Origin: Cylindrodendrum hubeiense
Taxonomy: Eukaryota > Ascomycota > Sordariomycetes > Hypocreales > Nectriaceae
Length of the DNA: 31,399 nt
Direction of reading: 5' to 3'
Assembly: GCA_014621425.1 (NCBI GenBank)
Contig: JAANBB010000452.1
Span: forward strand, 1 to 31,399
Shown here piece by piece: positions 1 through 11,924 of the stretch; positions within the stretch are counted from its first letter, which is position 1; every line of letters begins with the position of its first letter. The position numbers were made by a program, and so were the translations under genes. Below the pieces are notes generated by a model, which worked only from the letters and a program-made list of their open reading frames with translations, was not told the origin of the DNA and searched no databases.

Positions 1-568
1 TACCCTTATTCGCCGCCCGCCGCCCGCCCGCTTACCCACCCGCTCACTCGCCGCCCCCCGGGCCTTGTCGCATCCAAAGTCGTTGGGGGAGCGCTTTTGG
101 GTGTGCCTTTTACCCACGCGCAATGGACTCACAAAGTTTCCACCGTTGCCTTTGAGATGTGGAACCCCCCTGCTGGGCTGTTATGGGGTAAACCGGCGCA
201 TGGGCGATCCCAGGGGGGTAACAAGCAAAAAGTCCCTTGGGTTTTGAGAGAATAACTCGACATTTGCCCTGGCCGCCTTATACTGGCCCTGGATGATCCG
301 CTAAACGTCTTCCAGTGTTAGCCCCCCAGACCGACTGTCAAATGTGTGGGCCGCCATCAGCCATCGTGGAGCGACACGGTCGTGAGAAAACCCGCGTATC
401 AGAGGGTAGTTTCAACACCTGGAATCATGACTTCGAACTCGCCTCATGGGGCCAAACTTGGCCCGGTAGAGGGAAGACCGGCAAATGAAGGGCTAGCCGT
501 CAGTAGTTTCCGACGCCGTCTCTTTTCTCCATCGCCTTGCCATGTTCCAAGCTCCATGCTCTATGCTC

Positions 569-645
569 CACGTTCCACGTTCCACGTTCCACGTTCTACG
601 TTCTACGTTCTACGTTCTACGTCCCACGTCCCACGTTCCACGTTC
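569..645 (+). repeat. Heptamer tandem repeat (CACGTTC)n
   Basis: Eleven contiguous 7-base units are visible: four CACGTTC, three TACGTTC, TACGTCC, CACGTCC and two CACGTTC. Every unit keeps an ACGT core. Related but imperfect units (ATGTTCC, GCTCCATG) flank both sides. This is a minisatellite and its copy number is probably variable between strains. Because 7 is not a multiple of 3, the array is open in several frames, which explains the low-complexity open frames across it; I do not regard those as genes. Confidence 0.9.
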
Positions 646-1948
646 CATGAGCCATGTGCCCCTCCCATGTGCCGGGCGGGCGTCGGGTATAGATGGAGGT
701 CGTGGTGGCTGGTCAGTTCGTCCGCCATCCCTCATCCATCATCAGGCCGCAAAACTCAGGCTGATACGTTGCTCGAGTAGACACAGACCCGACAATCCAA
801 CCCTTCTGGACCCTGAGACTTGAGCTGGGATAGCCAGATTCTTCGGTGGGTATCCCCCGTTTCGTAGCCCTAAGCGCGTCATGGGCTCATGGTCGCCCTG
901 TCGAACTCCATGACTCTAGCTCGTCGTCATGCCTCGTGGCTTTGCGAAGCTTCTTTTCCTTCTGCCGCAAGGATCTTGGCAACCAAACTTACCGAAACTG
1001 GGACAAGGACAAACTAATTAACGCTTTGTCCCAGCCTTGGCCTAGACCCAATGACTAAGCGGAGCGTCTTCATAGCCCTGGGTTTTTTGCCCATCACCAA
1101 CAGTCTAATGAGCGTCCGTGCATCACCTTGTCGACCATCTCCATCACTCAAACTCACTCACGCTGGTACATACGGTACGGTACATATCGCCCTATCCTGC
1201 CCACCCCCCTCCACCGGAATATCCCGTGTGCCTCCCACTCGAACGGGGTTTTGGAGTTTGTGCGATCGGCCATGCTGTCGGGTAACTCCTGCATAACGCA
1301 GCGGCACCTTTCCCGAAGCCCCCAATCCCCCCCGTGATAGTGTCTGGACCGCACCTGGCTGCTTGAATGGTGACACGAGATTGAGGGATTCTTGCATGGA
1401 CAGTTGAATGTCCCAGAATGGTGGATGAGACGGTTACATGGGTGTACTAGGACACTCCATGTCACTGCCCGCTGACACGGGCCTTAACGTCCACAATGGT
1501 GATTCCCGGATTAGGCAATTTCCAAAACCACCTGCGCCGTTTTGGCACTGTCAAGGAACAAATAGAAACAAGGGTAACCAACTGTCGACGAATAATCCTG
1601 TCCTCCCTGTGTGTGAGCATCAGAAACTCTGTTATTCTGCCGTCGGCCTATAGTACGGCATAATCCAGCTGCCTAGACACGTAACAAGACGGGGCTGAGC
1701 GCATCCTCTGCAAAGTCTCCATGACGCGTAAACTGTATCACCAGAGAACTCCCTCATCACCTGGCACATCGATCGCGTGAATCATGTAGATCAAGCACAT
1801 CTTTGGTCACGCAACTCGCCAATCTGACTTTGCAGTGAACTGAGACGAGAGGCGTTTGTCACAACCCAATAGCTCTTCCACCCTGGAAATATTAGGGTTC
1901 TGATACATCGCCATACGGGGTGTCGAGCTCTGGAGCCACACAAATCGG

Positions 1949-1972
1949 AGGCAACATGTAAACATGTTGCCT
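1949..1972. repeat. 24-bp near-perfect palindrome
   Basis: The arms AGGCAACATGT and ACATGTTGCCT are exact reverse complements of 11 bases separated by two A residues. It lies in the gene-free left block. It could be a dimeric protein binding site, a hairpin in a transcript, or a relic of a mobile element end; nothing nearby decides between these. Confidence 0.85.
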
Positions 1973-4900
1973 GCCTCATCTATCACCACGTTACCTCTCC
2001 GAGGGAGACCGGACCCCCAACCCCCTGTGGCTTGCATCCATATGGATGGATGTGTTGGCTCTAACAAAGTCGCCCACACCATCGTGGCCGAGTTTCCGAG
2101 GGCTAGAGTATTAGCCTGGGGTTGAGGAAACAAACTTGCGTTTCTTTGAAGCTAGTGTAGGACCTAGATAGCCAGCGCGACGACCGGTCTCGCGCTTGTT
2201 GCACCTCAGCAATTGTTTTGTTCGAGAGCCCCCGAAACAAGCAGTGAGCGCCGCTGAGACACGCTAGACGGGAGTCCAAGTTCGGCGCGGTGGAGTCCCA
2301 TATCCTCGGCGCTCCGAGTGAGTCTGGCTGGGTTACCGTCACCGCCGCCACCCATTCCGCCCCGTCCCCGGTACCCACCCTCGAGAATTGCGAAATGGAA
2401 GCCTGTCCATTCGCGTAATCACCCAGTAAGAAGCTGCAACCACTCTGATCACCGCAGTAGAACGGCAATAAGCCCATACTTGACTCCCAGGTAACCGCGC
2501 CGGTGGCGGAGAGTGGACAGACCCTTCACAGTCACCTTGCATGCTGGTGCCCAAACACTGCAATGAGTAGTCGCCGAGTGGGATATGTAGATCAACCTTG
2601 CATGCGCTTTCTGACCGATGGTTATGGCCTCTTTGCAGTAAATGTTGCCCGTGATCATCACCGAGATGCCATCCGATCCGAGTGGACCAAAAGCGACCAT
2701 GGAATGCTGTTGAGCCGGCGACCAAAAGTGGCAATTCTAAATATATCTCGCTGGGACAGACCCTCGTGGCCGAGCCGTAGCGAATCACCGACTGTCAATG
2801 AGTAGCTTAGCTAACTTGCCTGCATTTCGTCATGGTGGGCTCATAGGCTAATCACGATGATTTTGCTGGGACGAGACCCAGCCGTTGACCGTTTCTCCTC
2901 CGTCTAGGATGATATCTTTCCTCTCTTCAGTGGGTGAGGGGTCCGAGGGATCTTTGTCGCGCGCGCAATTTTGCGAAAATGCTGATCGAGGCCGGAAAAC
3001 GCTCGGCACGAGAACCAGGGCGGATCCTTGCGGGGCGACCCTTGCCCTTGACAAGGTTGCCTGTTGCCCGACCTCCTCAGGCTGTATTGGGCTAATCGTA
3101 ACTGATTGGGCGAGTCGTAAATGTACCATGACACCAGCGGGGTGGAAATGTCAAGCATAGGTGAGCCATCCCCGCAGGGTGGTCTGGTCTCGACAACCAG
3201 GCCATGGGTGTGTAGTCTCAACTGTATCTGGGCATGCGTACGATGTTGGTCCAGCCCACCGCAGAATGATGCCAGTTCTTAGGAGGCACCTTAAATTGCC
3301 TCGGTAGGCGTTTGTAAAGTGGCGGGCGGCGCCAGGTATCATGATCGTGGACTGAGTCGCCTCAGATGTCGGTTACCATCGTCGAGCTTGTGGTTCGGCA
3401 GCGTGAAGATCCAAGGTGATCTGCATACCGATCTGGAGGATTCTCCTAGCTACACGGCACGTGCTTCCTTAGTCTGCTGCCATGACGGCGGTGGTGCGAT
3501 GCACTGTTCAGCTCTCCATGGAATCAACTGAACTCACCGCTCCCACCCGAATAATGCCCTGATGTATGACAATGGAGATGACTCGAGAGTCACCATTGAG
3601 GGAGGCAAAATCATCTGAACTTGTTGTGCATGGCACGTTTGATCGTGTGGGCCCCGGAGTATCCGAGACCTGGTGAGGTCGTCGCGATGTCAGCCATGCA
3701 TCAAATCGGTCAGTTGAGGGCATTCCAATCGACCATAGCTAAGTTTAGCTTCTTCAGTAGCCTCGAATTAAGAAGTTCAGCGATGCCAGGTGGCTGTCGT
3801 TGCAGAGCGGAGAAAGAACTGTCCACTGAGCATGAGATACTGGCTGGTCCGACAAGAACCATCGTTAAGAATAGCAACACGCTAGTCCTGGATCTGGTAA
3901 GCGGTAAGCCTCTCGGCAACGTGGGATGGTCGTGGTTGATGCGGGAGAGCCTCAAAATGGCGGCGGCAGGGGATTTGGCTCGATGGCTTAACTACAGGGT
4001 CTATCGGTTAGGCAGGTATCACGTAGCCATCGTGCGCAAGTGACTTGAGCGATGGCTGGAACGTGATGCCGGCACCATACAGGGCGTTGTTAGAGGCTGT
4101 GTACGGTGCAATTTGAATCTTGTCGCTCGGACCAGCCATGCCTCGGCAGAGCCACGGCCTCTCGCCATGAGCTTCCACATTGGCTTCCAAAGGTCTTGTC
4201 GGACCGACAAATCTTCTCGCCCACGACTCGGTGACCTTCACTGGGCTATCAGTCACTAATTTGTTTGCGCCCTGTCAAGAACTGGCACTGTCCATGGTCG
4301 GCCTTCGACCCCTGCGGACACTTGGGGACATCCAAATGCAGGGCAGGGCGTGCTGGTCGGGCACAGCGAACTGGCGGTGCCAGAAATGGAAGGCTCGCTT
4401 CCTAGTTGAGGCGGTAATGCAGCCATGGCTGGGCAGTTTGTGCAACGTTAACGGCCAAGTTCTTGCCCTCAGGGCATCGACTAGCTGGTATGGCCCGAGT
4501 TCTCATGGACAATTGGCAAAATGCCTTCTCCCAGTTAGCATGGGTCTGAACGGGCATGGAGAAATCCCATTTTGGGACACGAGGTCAGTAGCTTCAGCCA
4601 AACAAAAGTGGTAGCGGCCTGTCAACCAGATCTGGACAAGGACCAGGGGTCCTTGTCTGTTCTCTCCCTGGATAACAGCACCGACGTGCATCAATTGTCT
4701 GAGAGATGAGCTCAAGCGGAGAAAGAAGAAAAAACACCATTCTGCTTCGAGGTGAAGCTACCAGGGTCTTCGTCCCCTCCAACCTCGACTGCACTGACGC
4801 TGGATTGTCTCAGAAAGCAACTGGAAATGACCCACTTGGAGCCACCTAGCGATGGGGGCTCTAGTCGGCAAGGCCGGGCGCGATAACTACCTGAAGGCGT

Positions 4901-6240
4901 GCGGACGGGCACCACCTAGCAGATGACCTCATGGCCGCCCAGCTAGCTCTAAAATCTGGGGCCACAACCGATCATAGATGCATTGTCGGACTTGATCCCT
5001 GAGCGTGTCTGGCACTGGGTACTTGCCAGCCAATAAAAGTGGCGCTTTGGAAGGTGGCCGGCCGAGATGGACTAAAGTCGGTACTCTTTTCCGGTCTCGC
5101 GTAGAATGGAACGGATCAACACATCGTCGATGTTCGAAACTTAGTCATCGGGCTTGGCCTTATGCGTGGGACCCTGATCGGAGGACCAGGACCATAAGCA
5201 GAAATCAGACGGTGATCCGATAAACCTGAGTCATCAACGAGGCAGCCGACAGACGTTGAGTTCACGCTTAACGTCGCCTCGAGGGAATGGAGTTGAAGAG
5301 TCCGTGAGCACCTGGATCTTGAGTCTCTCAGAGTCCCTGAGTCCCTGTCCAGCCTCCCTCGTTACAAAAGGCCACCTGCCCAGTCCGGCACCTGTCGCAG
5401 CAAGCTCCACACTCGGCCCGGAGGGTTGGACTCGGGGGCTAACAGAAATATGTGGGGTTGGAATTGCATCTAGACCACCACATGAATCAGTGCGAGGCTC
5501 ATGGCTAGGAGTAGTTGGTGGTCGCTTGGCGACGACTAGGCTGGTGGGCGGCTTTGGTAGCCTCGTTTGGCTGTGGCCCGTGCTGTTGGCTCAGGTAAAT
5601 TACGTGGTTGGCCGATTGCGGTGTTGGGCTATTGGCATGGTTGAGGGTATTCATAGAGCAGGGCGATAAAGTAGTTTCGCGGGACGGGCTGTTGGCAGAG
5701 GCGTTCATAGGCCCGGGGCAGAATGCTGCACGTAGTAAGTGCCAAGGACAAAGCGTGACGGGGCACATGAGAAGCGTGGTGGACGATTGGATACCTGCCC
5801 GTACGACTTCGGGACTGACAACGTTGGACAAGACGTTCCGCAGACCGGGATGGGTCCCAGGAAATCCGTTAGTCTTGTGTCTGTGTGTTGGTGTGCGTGA
5901 ATTGAGTTGGCGTGACTGAGCTGAGTTGAGCGCATTAACATGTAGAGAGGAGGCACGGCCTTGTCCCTTGTTCCGAGGGGCTCGGGGCTAGGAATGTGCG
6001 GTATAAGTGGCGGCTGGGGAAGATGGCGGTAGAGATGAGGTCAGAGTGAGGGAAGGGTACGCATGAAAGCTTCTGCAGTATGAGGAACGAATGCTACCCA
6101 AGTTGTCTGCTTGGCAAGTACGATGAGGATGAATGATGGCATGCGGCAACGCAAGGAAGGAAGGTACTTGGTCCAATTGTGACAGGAGCCGGCAGGGTAA
6201 GGCAGCAAAGCAGAGAAACGTAAAGCAAAGCGCAGGCAAG

Positions 6241-6311
6241 GCAAGGCACGGCAAGGCACGGCAAGGCAGGTAGAATGCACAGGTAGAATGCACAGGTAGG
6301 GTAGAATGCAC
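6241..6311 (+). repeat. Adjoining 10-bp and 13-bp tandem repeats
   Basis: Three 10-base units (GCAAGGCACG twice, then GCAAGGCAGG) at 6241-6270 run directly into two exact 13-base units TAGAATGCACAGG at 6271-6296, then a partial third copy ending near 6311. Similar GGCAAG words occur just upstream. This is a simple-sequence tract with no coding frame I trust. Confidence 0.85.
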
Positions 6312-6575
6312 TGCACTGTGCCAATGCTGCAAACCCTGCTGACCCCAGCAGTTTCCTGCACGTTGCAAAATGGGAACTCGCCGGCGGCTTCGCTCCTGCC
6401 TCAGCCCACAGGGCCGGCACGCCGGGCAGCGGGAAAGCGGCCAGCATGTCTCTCTGTAGCATGGTGCAGCCTGCTTTGAGGTGCAGCATGGAGGTGCACC
6501 CAGCTAAGGTAGTGCAGTAATGCGTGGTACGATGGATGGGAAGGCGGGCGCAAAACTAGGGCAGGAGCTGCCCAC

Positions 6576-6617
6576 AGACAAGACTGGACAAGACAAGGCA
6601 GGACAAGACGGGACAAA
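6576..6617 (+). repeat. Short degenerate (GGACAAGAC) repeat
   Basis: The words ACAAGACTGG, ACAAGACAAGGCAGG and ACAAGACGGG follow each other, giving a degenerate repeat of about 10 bases. It is low-complexity sequence within the gene-free left block. Confidence 0.6.
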
Positions 6618-8870
6618 TACCACCGAGGCCAGGCGCCTTGGTGGGCTGCTGAAGAGGTTCAATTGCTGTCATCGGGGCGCATCTTCCACATTGCAACATT
6701 GACGGATGCTTGAAGTAGCATCTCGGGGAAGCTCAAGACAATGGCGGACAAAGCGTTGGCTCCATTGAAGCCACGCCGCCGGCTAGTTCCTTTCGCCGGC
6801 TGGCGGAATCGCAACAAGCTCCCAACCGGGGATCTGCAGCACATGCAATGCTACTACACATTTGTACTAGGTAACGTCAGGTAGTGAGCGGCGATGGAAC
6901 CAACCACCAGGGCTGAGCAAGGGACAGCAGGGAGGAGTTGCTGAGGGCCGACTGATGGGGCCATCGAGTGCTACTTGACTCGGGGCAGACACTGTGTTGG
7001 GGAATCAACTCTCTCAAGTGAGACACGATTTCGAGACTTGTGCATCTCTCGACGACTTACACACGCTGACAGGAGGGCTCAAATAATTTATCATCCGCAG
7101 CGGCTGCATCTGTAAGACTGTACCTGGATGTGCGCCATGCTCTGCTCACGCTGTGTTCATTTATGTATGCCAATGCCTGTTGGCCCCCGATAGCTAACTA
7201 AGGTCAATCATCATGAAGAAAGGGACCCATTGGCGAGGAGCACCCACGCCGTTTCTGGACTTTGTGGGCTTCCTTCCTTCCATCCCACCCATCCCTGCTC
7301 GACGGCCGGGTTGGCTCTACCTGACCCTGCTTGACTTTACGCCGAGCATCTTCAAATCCCTCCACCAATTCCACCCTCATCACCCTTCCACCACCTCTCC
7401 CCCCCCTCCACCATAACTAAAACTCCAGCCTCCAACCCTCCCAAACGCTCCTCTCTCCGGCGCTCCGCCTCAGCCGAGTTCACGCTAGTCTTCACCAGGC
7501 ATAGCCCTTGGTCCTTGCCCTGGGACCTTCTGCCTGGCGCTAGTCATTAGCAAGCCTCTGTTTTTGAGGTACCTCGTAGGGCGCGCCAGGCCCGGCCAAA
7601 GACTTGCACAACACTGTGAAATGGACTTTATCCTAAAGGGCCATGATGTGCATTCCGGGGTGCGGTTCCGTGCCGTGATGCCGTTTAGAGCTGGCCTCTG
7701 GGGAGACCTAGCGCCGCAGGGTCTAGAACTGCGGCTCGTGAACAACCTCCCAACAGCCATGACGTCGGGTCGACCGGCTGTTCAACCGAGAAGGGTAATA
7801 GATGATAGAGGGGACCGGACGGACTTGGCAGCAAAGTAACCCACTTGGATGGCAAAATTCAGCGTGGTACTGATTTTGGGTGGGAACCATTGCCCCAGTC
7901 AGCATGGGCACACCGGCATCAAGGTTGAGGATTTCGACGGGTGACAATGTTCACACTTGGCGACCCGCGTCTGCCCGGACTCCGAATCACAAGATTGGGG
8001 CGCGAGTGAAGGGGAGAGAGGAGAGAAGAAGAGGTGGGGAGAGACATCGGAGAGAAAGCACCGCCAATGCCGATGATTCATGATGATGGCGATTCCCATG
8101 CATCAGATGATTCGCAGCGGTTACTCAAACTGTGCTTGAGGGCTGTTGGCCAAACCCCGGCCAACACCAGAGATGCTTGTGGGACGTCACTGCACATAGC
8201 ACCCACGGCACTCGCTGGCAATCGCAACCGTAGGCACTGTGCTTCGGGGGAGGGGGGGGAAGCGTGCTGTCTGGGCTGAGCGGCATGTCACTTTCATCGG
8301 TGATTTTACTGGCCATCTACGCTGTCACTGGTCCCCGATGACTGTCACTTTTGCTTCCGCCTCCACTAAGTACTCTTCCTGCGACAGCCATCATCACATC
8401 CCGCCTGTCTTGTCAATCTCAAACGTCCCTGAGCGATCTGTAAGGCGCTAGGTACTACCCTTTCTGGGAAAACTCGAGCAAGCTCGCGGGTCCGGCCTGA
8501 CGATCCTGGCCGCCCGGCTTCATAGGTCACCCGGACGTCCGAAATGACCAACGTCGCTGAGGGGCGCCGAAGACTGCACCGGAGAATGCGGTCCTACGAA
8601 CTGACTACCAGCCTTCTAACATGGCAGCCTTCATCGTAGCGCAGCCGAGGTCGCCCCAGGTGCCAGTGAGTAAGCATGTAGGTGGAGTGGGGGTGGATAG
8701 TCGGCGAATGCCTACAATGGATGGGTGGAAGTGAGAGCACTTGGCAGGAATGGTGATATGGACGGAGTGCAGAGACACGGAGAGATGGAAAGGCGGAGTG
8801 GGTTTGGAATCATGGTACCCCTATGTGAAAGGATTGCTGATGGAGAGCTGGCTGATGTTGGCGCCGATGG

Positions 8871-8896
8871 TGCTGATGCTGATGCTGATGCAGATG
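8871..8896 (+). repeat. GCTGAT microsatellite
   Basis: Hexamer units GCTGAT recur about four times with a final CAGATG variant. On the minus strand this reads as His/Gln-rich or Ala/Ser-rich low-complexity peptide in different frames, which accounts for the spurious open frames across it. Confidence 0.75.
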
Positions 8897-9540
8897 CCAT
8901 TGCTCGCTCTGAATGGCGAAAACGATGAAGGCGATGCTGGCGATGCTGGCGGCTGCGTGGCGGCCTTGGGCAAGGTATCCGGGGTGCTTAGGTGCTTGAC
9001 AAGACGGGCCCTGCGTTCTCACTGGCCCCGTCTCACCTGCAGAGCAGTGAGGCTGGCGTGGGTGGTGGGCAGGTAACGTTCCCATTCCAAAATGCTTCCA
9101 TAGATAGACATTGACTCGGTCCACGGTCACGTAGCTAACAATGCACTGCAGGGCCGTGGCGGACTGACTGTCCCCAGCAGCAATCGTAGCACTGCTTCTC
9201 ATCAACTGGTATCCAATGGATGGCATGCCGTGCCTGTTGTGGCCTGTGATGCCGTATTGGGTCACGACATGGGCTGTGAACTATGAACTGTGGATGACGG
9301 CTCAGGGTCGAGAGGGTCGATGGCCCGGCCGGTGAACGAGTTGAGCAACTACCGGGCCCATTCATCCCCATCCCATTACATCCCCATCACATGGATGCTA
9401 TCATCCCAGCCCAGCCCTGCCCACAACGACCTACCAAGGTACCAAGGGAGATGTCATGCCCGCCAACACGCTAGCCCACCCGCCCGACATGTCGCCTGTC
9501 TTGTCTGTCGGCCCCCCGGTTTGTCATGACGCATCTCCAC

Positions 9541-10970
9541 CGCCGCCCACCGTCCACCGCCCGCCAACGCCTACCACGCCCTAGCATTCACGCCCACCAC
9601 GCTCAAAAAACAACAACCCACTCCCACACCCACCTCGCCCAACACCCCCGTCCCCGTGGGACACGCGAACGAACGATGGCGGCTTAGTTGGCAGCACGGA
9701 TCCCCCCAAAAGTTATTTTTACTTTGCGACGCATTGTTTTTGTCCACTCACCCGCGACCCTCGACTGGACGCCCCCGGCCGTCGTGGCTCACTGCGGATG
9801 GCCGGCCCACACCTCCCTGGGGCTGCGAGCCATGTGCGTCATGCCTCCTTCGGCCGCCGCTTGGCTGCCACTATCCACTGATCACCGCTCTGCTGCCCGC
9901 TGTTTTGGCTGTTTCGGCTGCTGCCCGCTGTTTTGGCTGCTGGCTGCTGGCGCCTGCATTGCCTGGCGCGTGCCGCTGGGGGGGGACTTGTCCACTAACC
10001 GGCCGCTGGCTCGCCACCTACAGCACGTACTGTGCCCCCTCTGGCCCTTCTGTGACCTGCTGTGACCCGCCATCAACCACCGCTGGCTCCCCTCCAACGC
10101 TCAACTCTCGCCGCCTGTCCCGCCGTTGGCACCCCACCAATGCCCGCCATCCGGAGCGGCAAGCCCAGCTCGCCCATCACACGCTCCAGCTCAGCCCAGC
10201 CCAGCCCAGCCCACCGGCCGGACATTATCAACTCGATGTGGCCCAGGCTACCACAGAAACAGGCCATGGCCAGTCCCCAGGTCCTCCAAATAGCAGTAGC
10301 AATGCTATTCCCAAAAGTCCTCAGTATTGGGCATGGATGCGACGGACTTTTGTCCCTAGATCGGACTCCATACGCCCCTTGCTCGCCTCATACTGACTTT
10401 GCTGGCTCGCTCGTCCCCTTCTCGCATGGATGACAGATGCCCAGCCTCAGGGACGTGCTCGCCCAGCCTCAGGGACGTGCTCGCCCAGGCCGTTCCAACA
10501 AAGGGACTTTTCAGAAGGGTGTCGGAGACCTTGGCGACCTGGGCGACCTGGGAGACCTGGGAGAACTGTGGTACCTGTGGCACCCAGTCTAGCGCCTCCG
10601 CTCAGCGCAGCGCGGAACCACTGCGATGCTGCCGCAGTCCCGGGTGCCCACCCACGGCCACGGGCCACGGGCCACAGCCCTCTTTTCAAGGTTCCCTGCC
10701 AGTGCTGCCGGGCCCGGTCTGTCTCCAGTCTCCAGCCCAGAGCCCAGTCTCCAAGCTCCAGTCTAGAAGCTCCAAGTCTCCAGCCAGTCTCCGGTCGGTC
10801 TCCAGCCCAGCCCAGCCCACGCCCAGGTTCGTGCCTTCGTGCCTTCTTGCCTTCGTGCCTTCCCACCTTCTCCTCCCCGGTACGCTGCGGTACACTCCTG
10901 TACACTCCTCCCCAGCGCACCTTCCTTACACCCTCCCCCCGGTACGCCTCTCCGGTGCCTGCCTGTATTT
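9541..10970. repeat. C-rich, repeat-dense low-complexity tract
   Basis: The plus strand is strongly C-rich and packed with short tandem duplications: CAGCC runs near 10190-10215; a 22-base unit beginning CCAGCCTCAGGGACG twice in succession (10441-10484, with a partial third); a 9-base unit GCGACCTGG three times (10534-10560); CCAGTCTCCA variants (about 10716-10816); and GTGCCTTC four times (10831-10862). Few stop codons arise in such sequence, so open frames of more than 200 codons appear on both strands (for example 9656-10396 and 10399-11220). Their peptides are Pro/Ser/Cys-rich with no domain, and I treat them as repeat artefacts. The tract sits directly upstream of the leader of the transcription factor gene. 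Confidence 0.75.
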
Positions 10971-11352
10971 AACAACCTGCTCTCCCCAGCATCCTTCTCA
11001 AGTCCCCTCCTCCGTCCTCTTTTGGTCAACTCCATCTGCCATCATCAACACCTCGCAAACCTATCAACCACCTCCCCACGTTCGCTTTCTCCCTCTCCTC
11101 CCCGTAGGAAGTCCTCGTCGACTCCTGTCACTCGCTTTACGGTGCTTTGGTTTTATTTTATTTTCCTATCCAGGGTATTTGAAAACGGTCGTTTTACTAC
11201 TACCTTACTCTGGACGTTGAGGAATCGCCGCTCTGTGCAAGACAAAGACAAACCCAACCGAACAAGAAGCACGCGAGACAATCTTGAATCCCGCCAACCC
11301 TCCGATCTCCAAGATTCGACGACAAGCCCACACCATCTCAAGCCCCGCTTGG

Positions 11353-11379
11353 ATGCCCATGTCTCGACTCCGTGTCTAG
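11353..11379 (+). other. Short upstream ORF (8 codons)
   Basis: ATG at 11353 opens a frame reading MPMSRLRV and stops at TAG 11377-11379, about 600 bases before the main start. It is relevant only if the mRNA starts upstream of it. A second short upstream frame, reading MLLSVPDLS, lies at 11882-11911. Confidence 0.35.
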
Positions 11380-11881
11380 TTGATATCTTGTCATCTGCAC
11401 AACCACGCTCGCTTCCTTGTACCACTTCAAGATTTCTTGAAGAGGAAAAGAAAATCCAACCAAACTATCACATTCGATCGCTACCGCATCTGGGGAAGAG
11501 GAAAGGAGGATAAAAGCCAACGAGAACAAAAGACCAACCCTCGATCAAGATCCTCCATCGAGTCCCATCTCGACAACCATCCCAGGAGACATCGACATCG
11601 TAGAGCTCCTCTGCCACTCGCCACTCGCTCCCCCTTGATACCTAGAATCGTCTCTGCACCGTGGCATCGCTCGTCTACGGTGACTGTTCTTGCTTGCGAC
11701 GTTGCCAAGCCTGGATTCTCCAAACCCTCGCCTTCCGAGAGTCCCGAGCTTAGCTCAAAGCTTCTCCGGCACACCCTGACCCTGTTCAGCAAGAAGCTCG
11801 ACTAGATCAACAACCGCTCGCCCGCCCATTTCACGCTCGCTTCCTGTCCGCAAGCTTGTCTTTGTGGACATACATTCACGT

Positions 11882-11911
11882 ATGCTTTTGTCCGTCCCCG
11901 ATCTTTCGTGA
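11882..11911 (+). other. Short upstream ORF (9 codons)
   Basis: ATG at 11882 opens a nine-codon frame ending in TGA at 11909-11911. It lies 63 bases before the main start and could permit reinitiation if it is within the transcript. Confidence 0.35.
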
Positions 11912-11924
11912 CGACACAGGACTC

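Larger units (their letters stand above)
1..9540. other. Gene-free block, left part of window
   Basis: I find no open frame here with convincing coding character: all frames are short, overlap on both strands, lack recognisable domains, and do not join through credible donor, branch and acceptor sites. Base composition is mixed and not strikingly AT-rich, so this does not look like a heavily RIP-mutated transposon island. It holds scattered tandem repeats and two clean palindromes, listed separately. It may be distal upstream DNA of the regulator at 11975, host non-coding RNAs, or contain a very old unrecognisable mobile element. Absence of genes is my reading only; transcript data could change it. 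Confidence 0.6.

Noticed and set aside
542..823. Open frames with repeated VPRSTFH-like peptide
   Set aside because: They are translations of the heptamer minisatellite and have no start or flank support.
8810..9265. Minus-strand 151-codon frame with His/Gln-rich end
   Set aside because: The His/Gln run comes from the GCTGAT microsatellite, and the rest shows no domain or coding bias.
9656..11513. Several plus-strand open frames of 180-273 codons
   Set aside because: They lie over C-rich tandem repeats where stop codons are rare, are open in more than one frame, and give Pro/Ser/Cys-rich peptides without domains.
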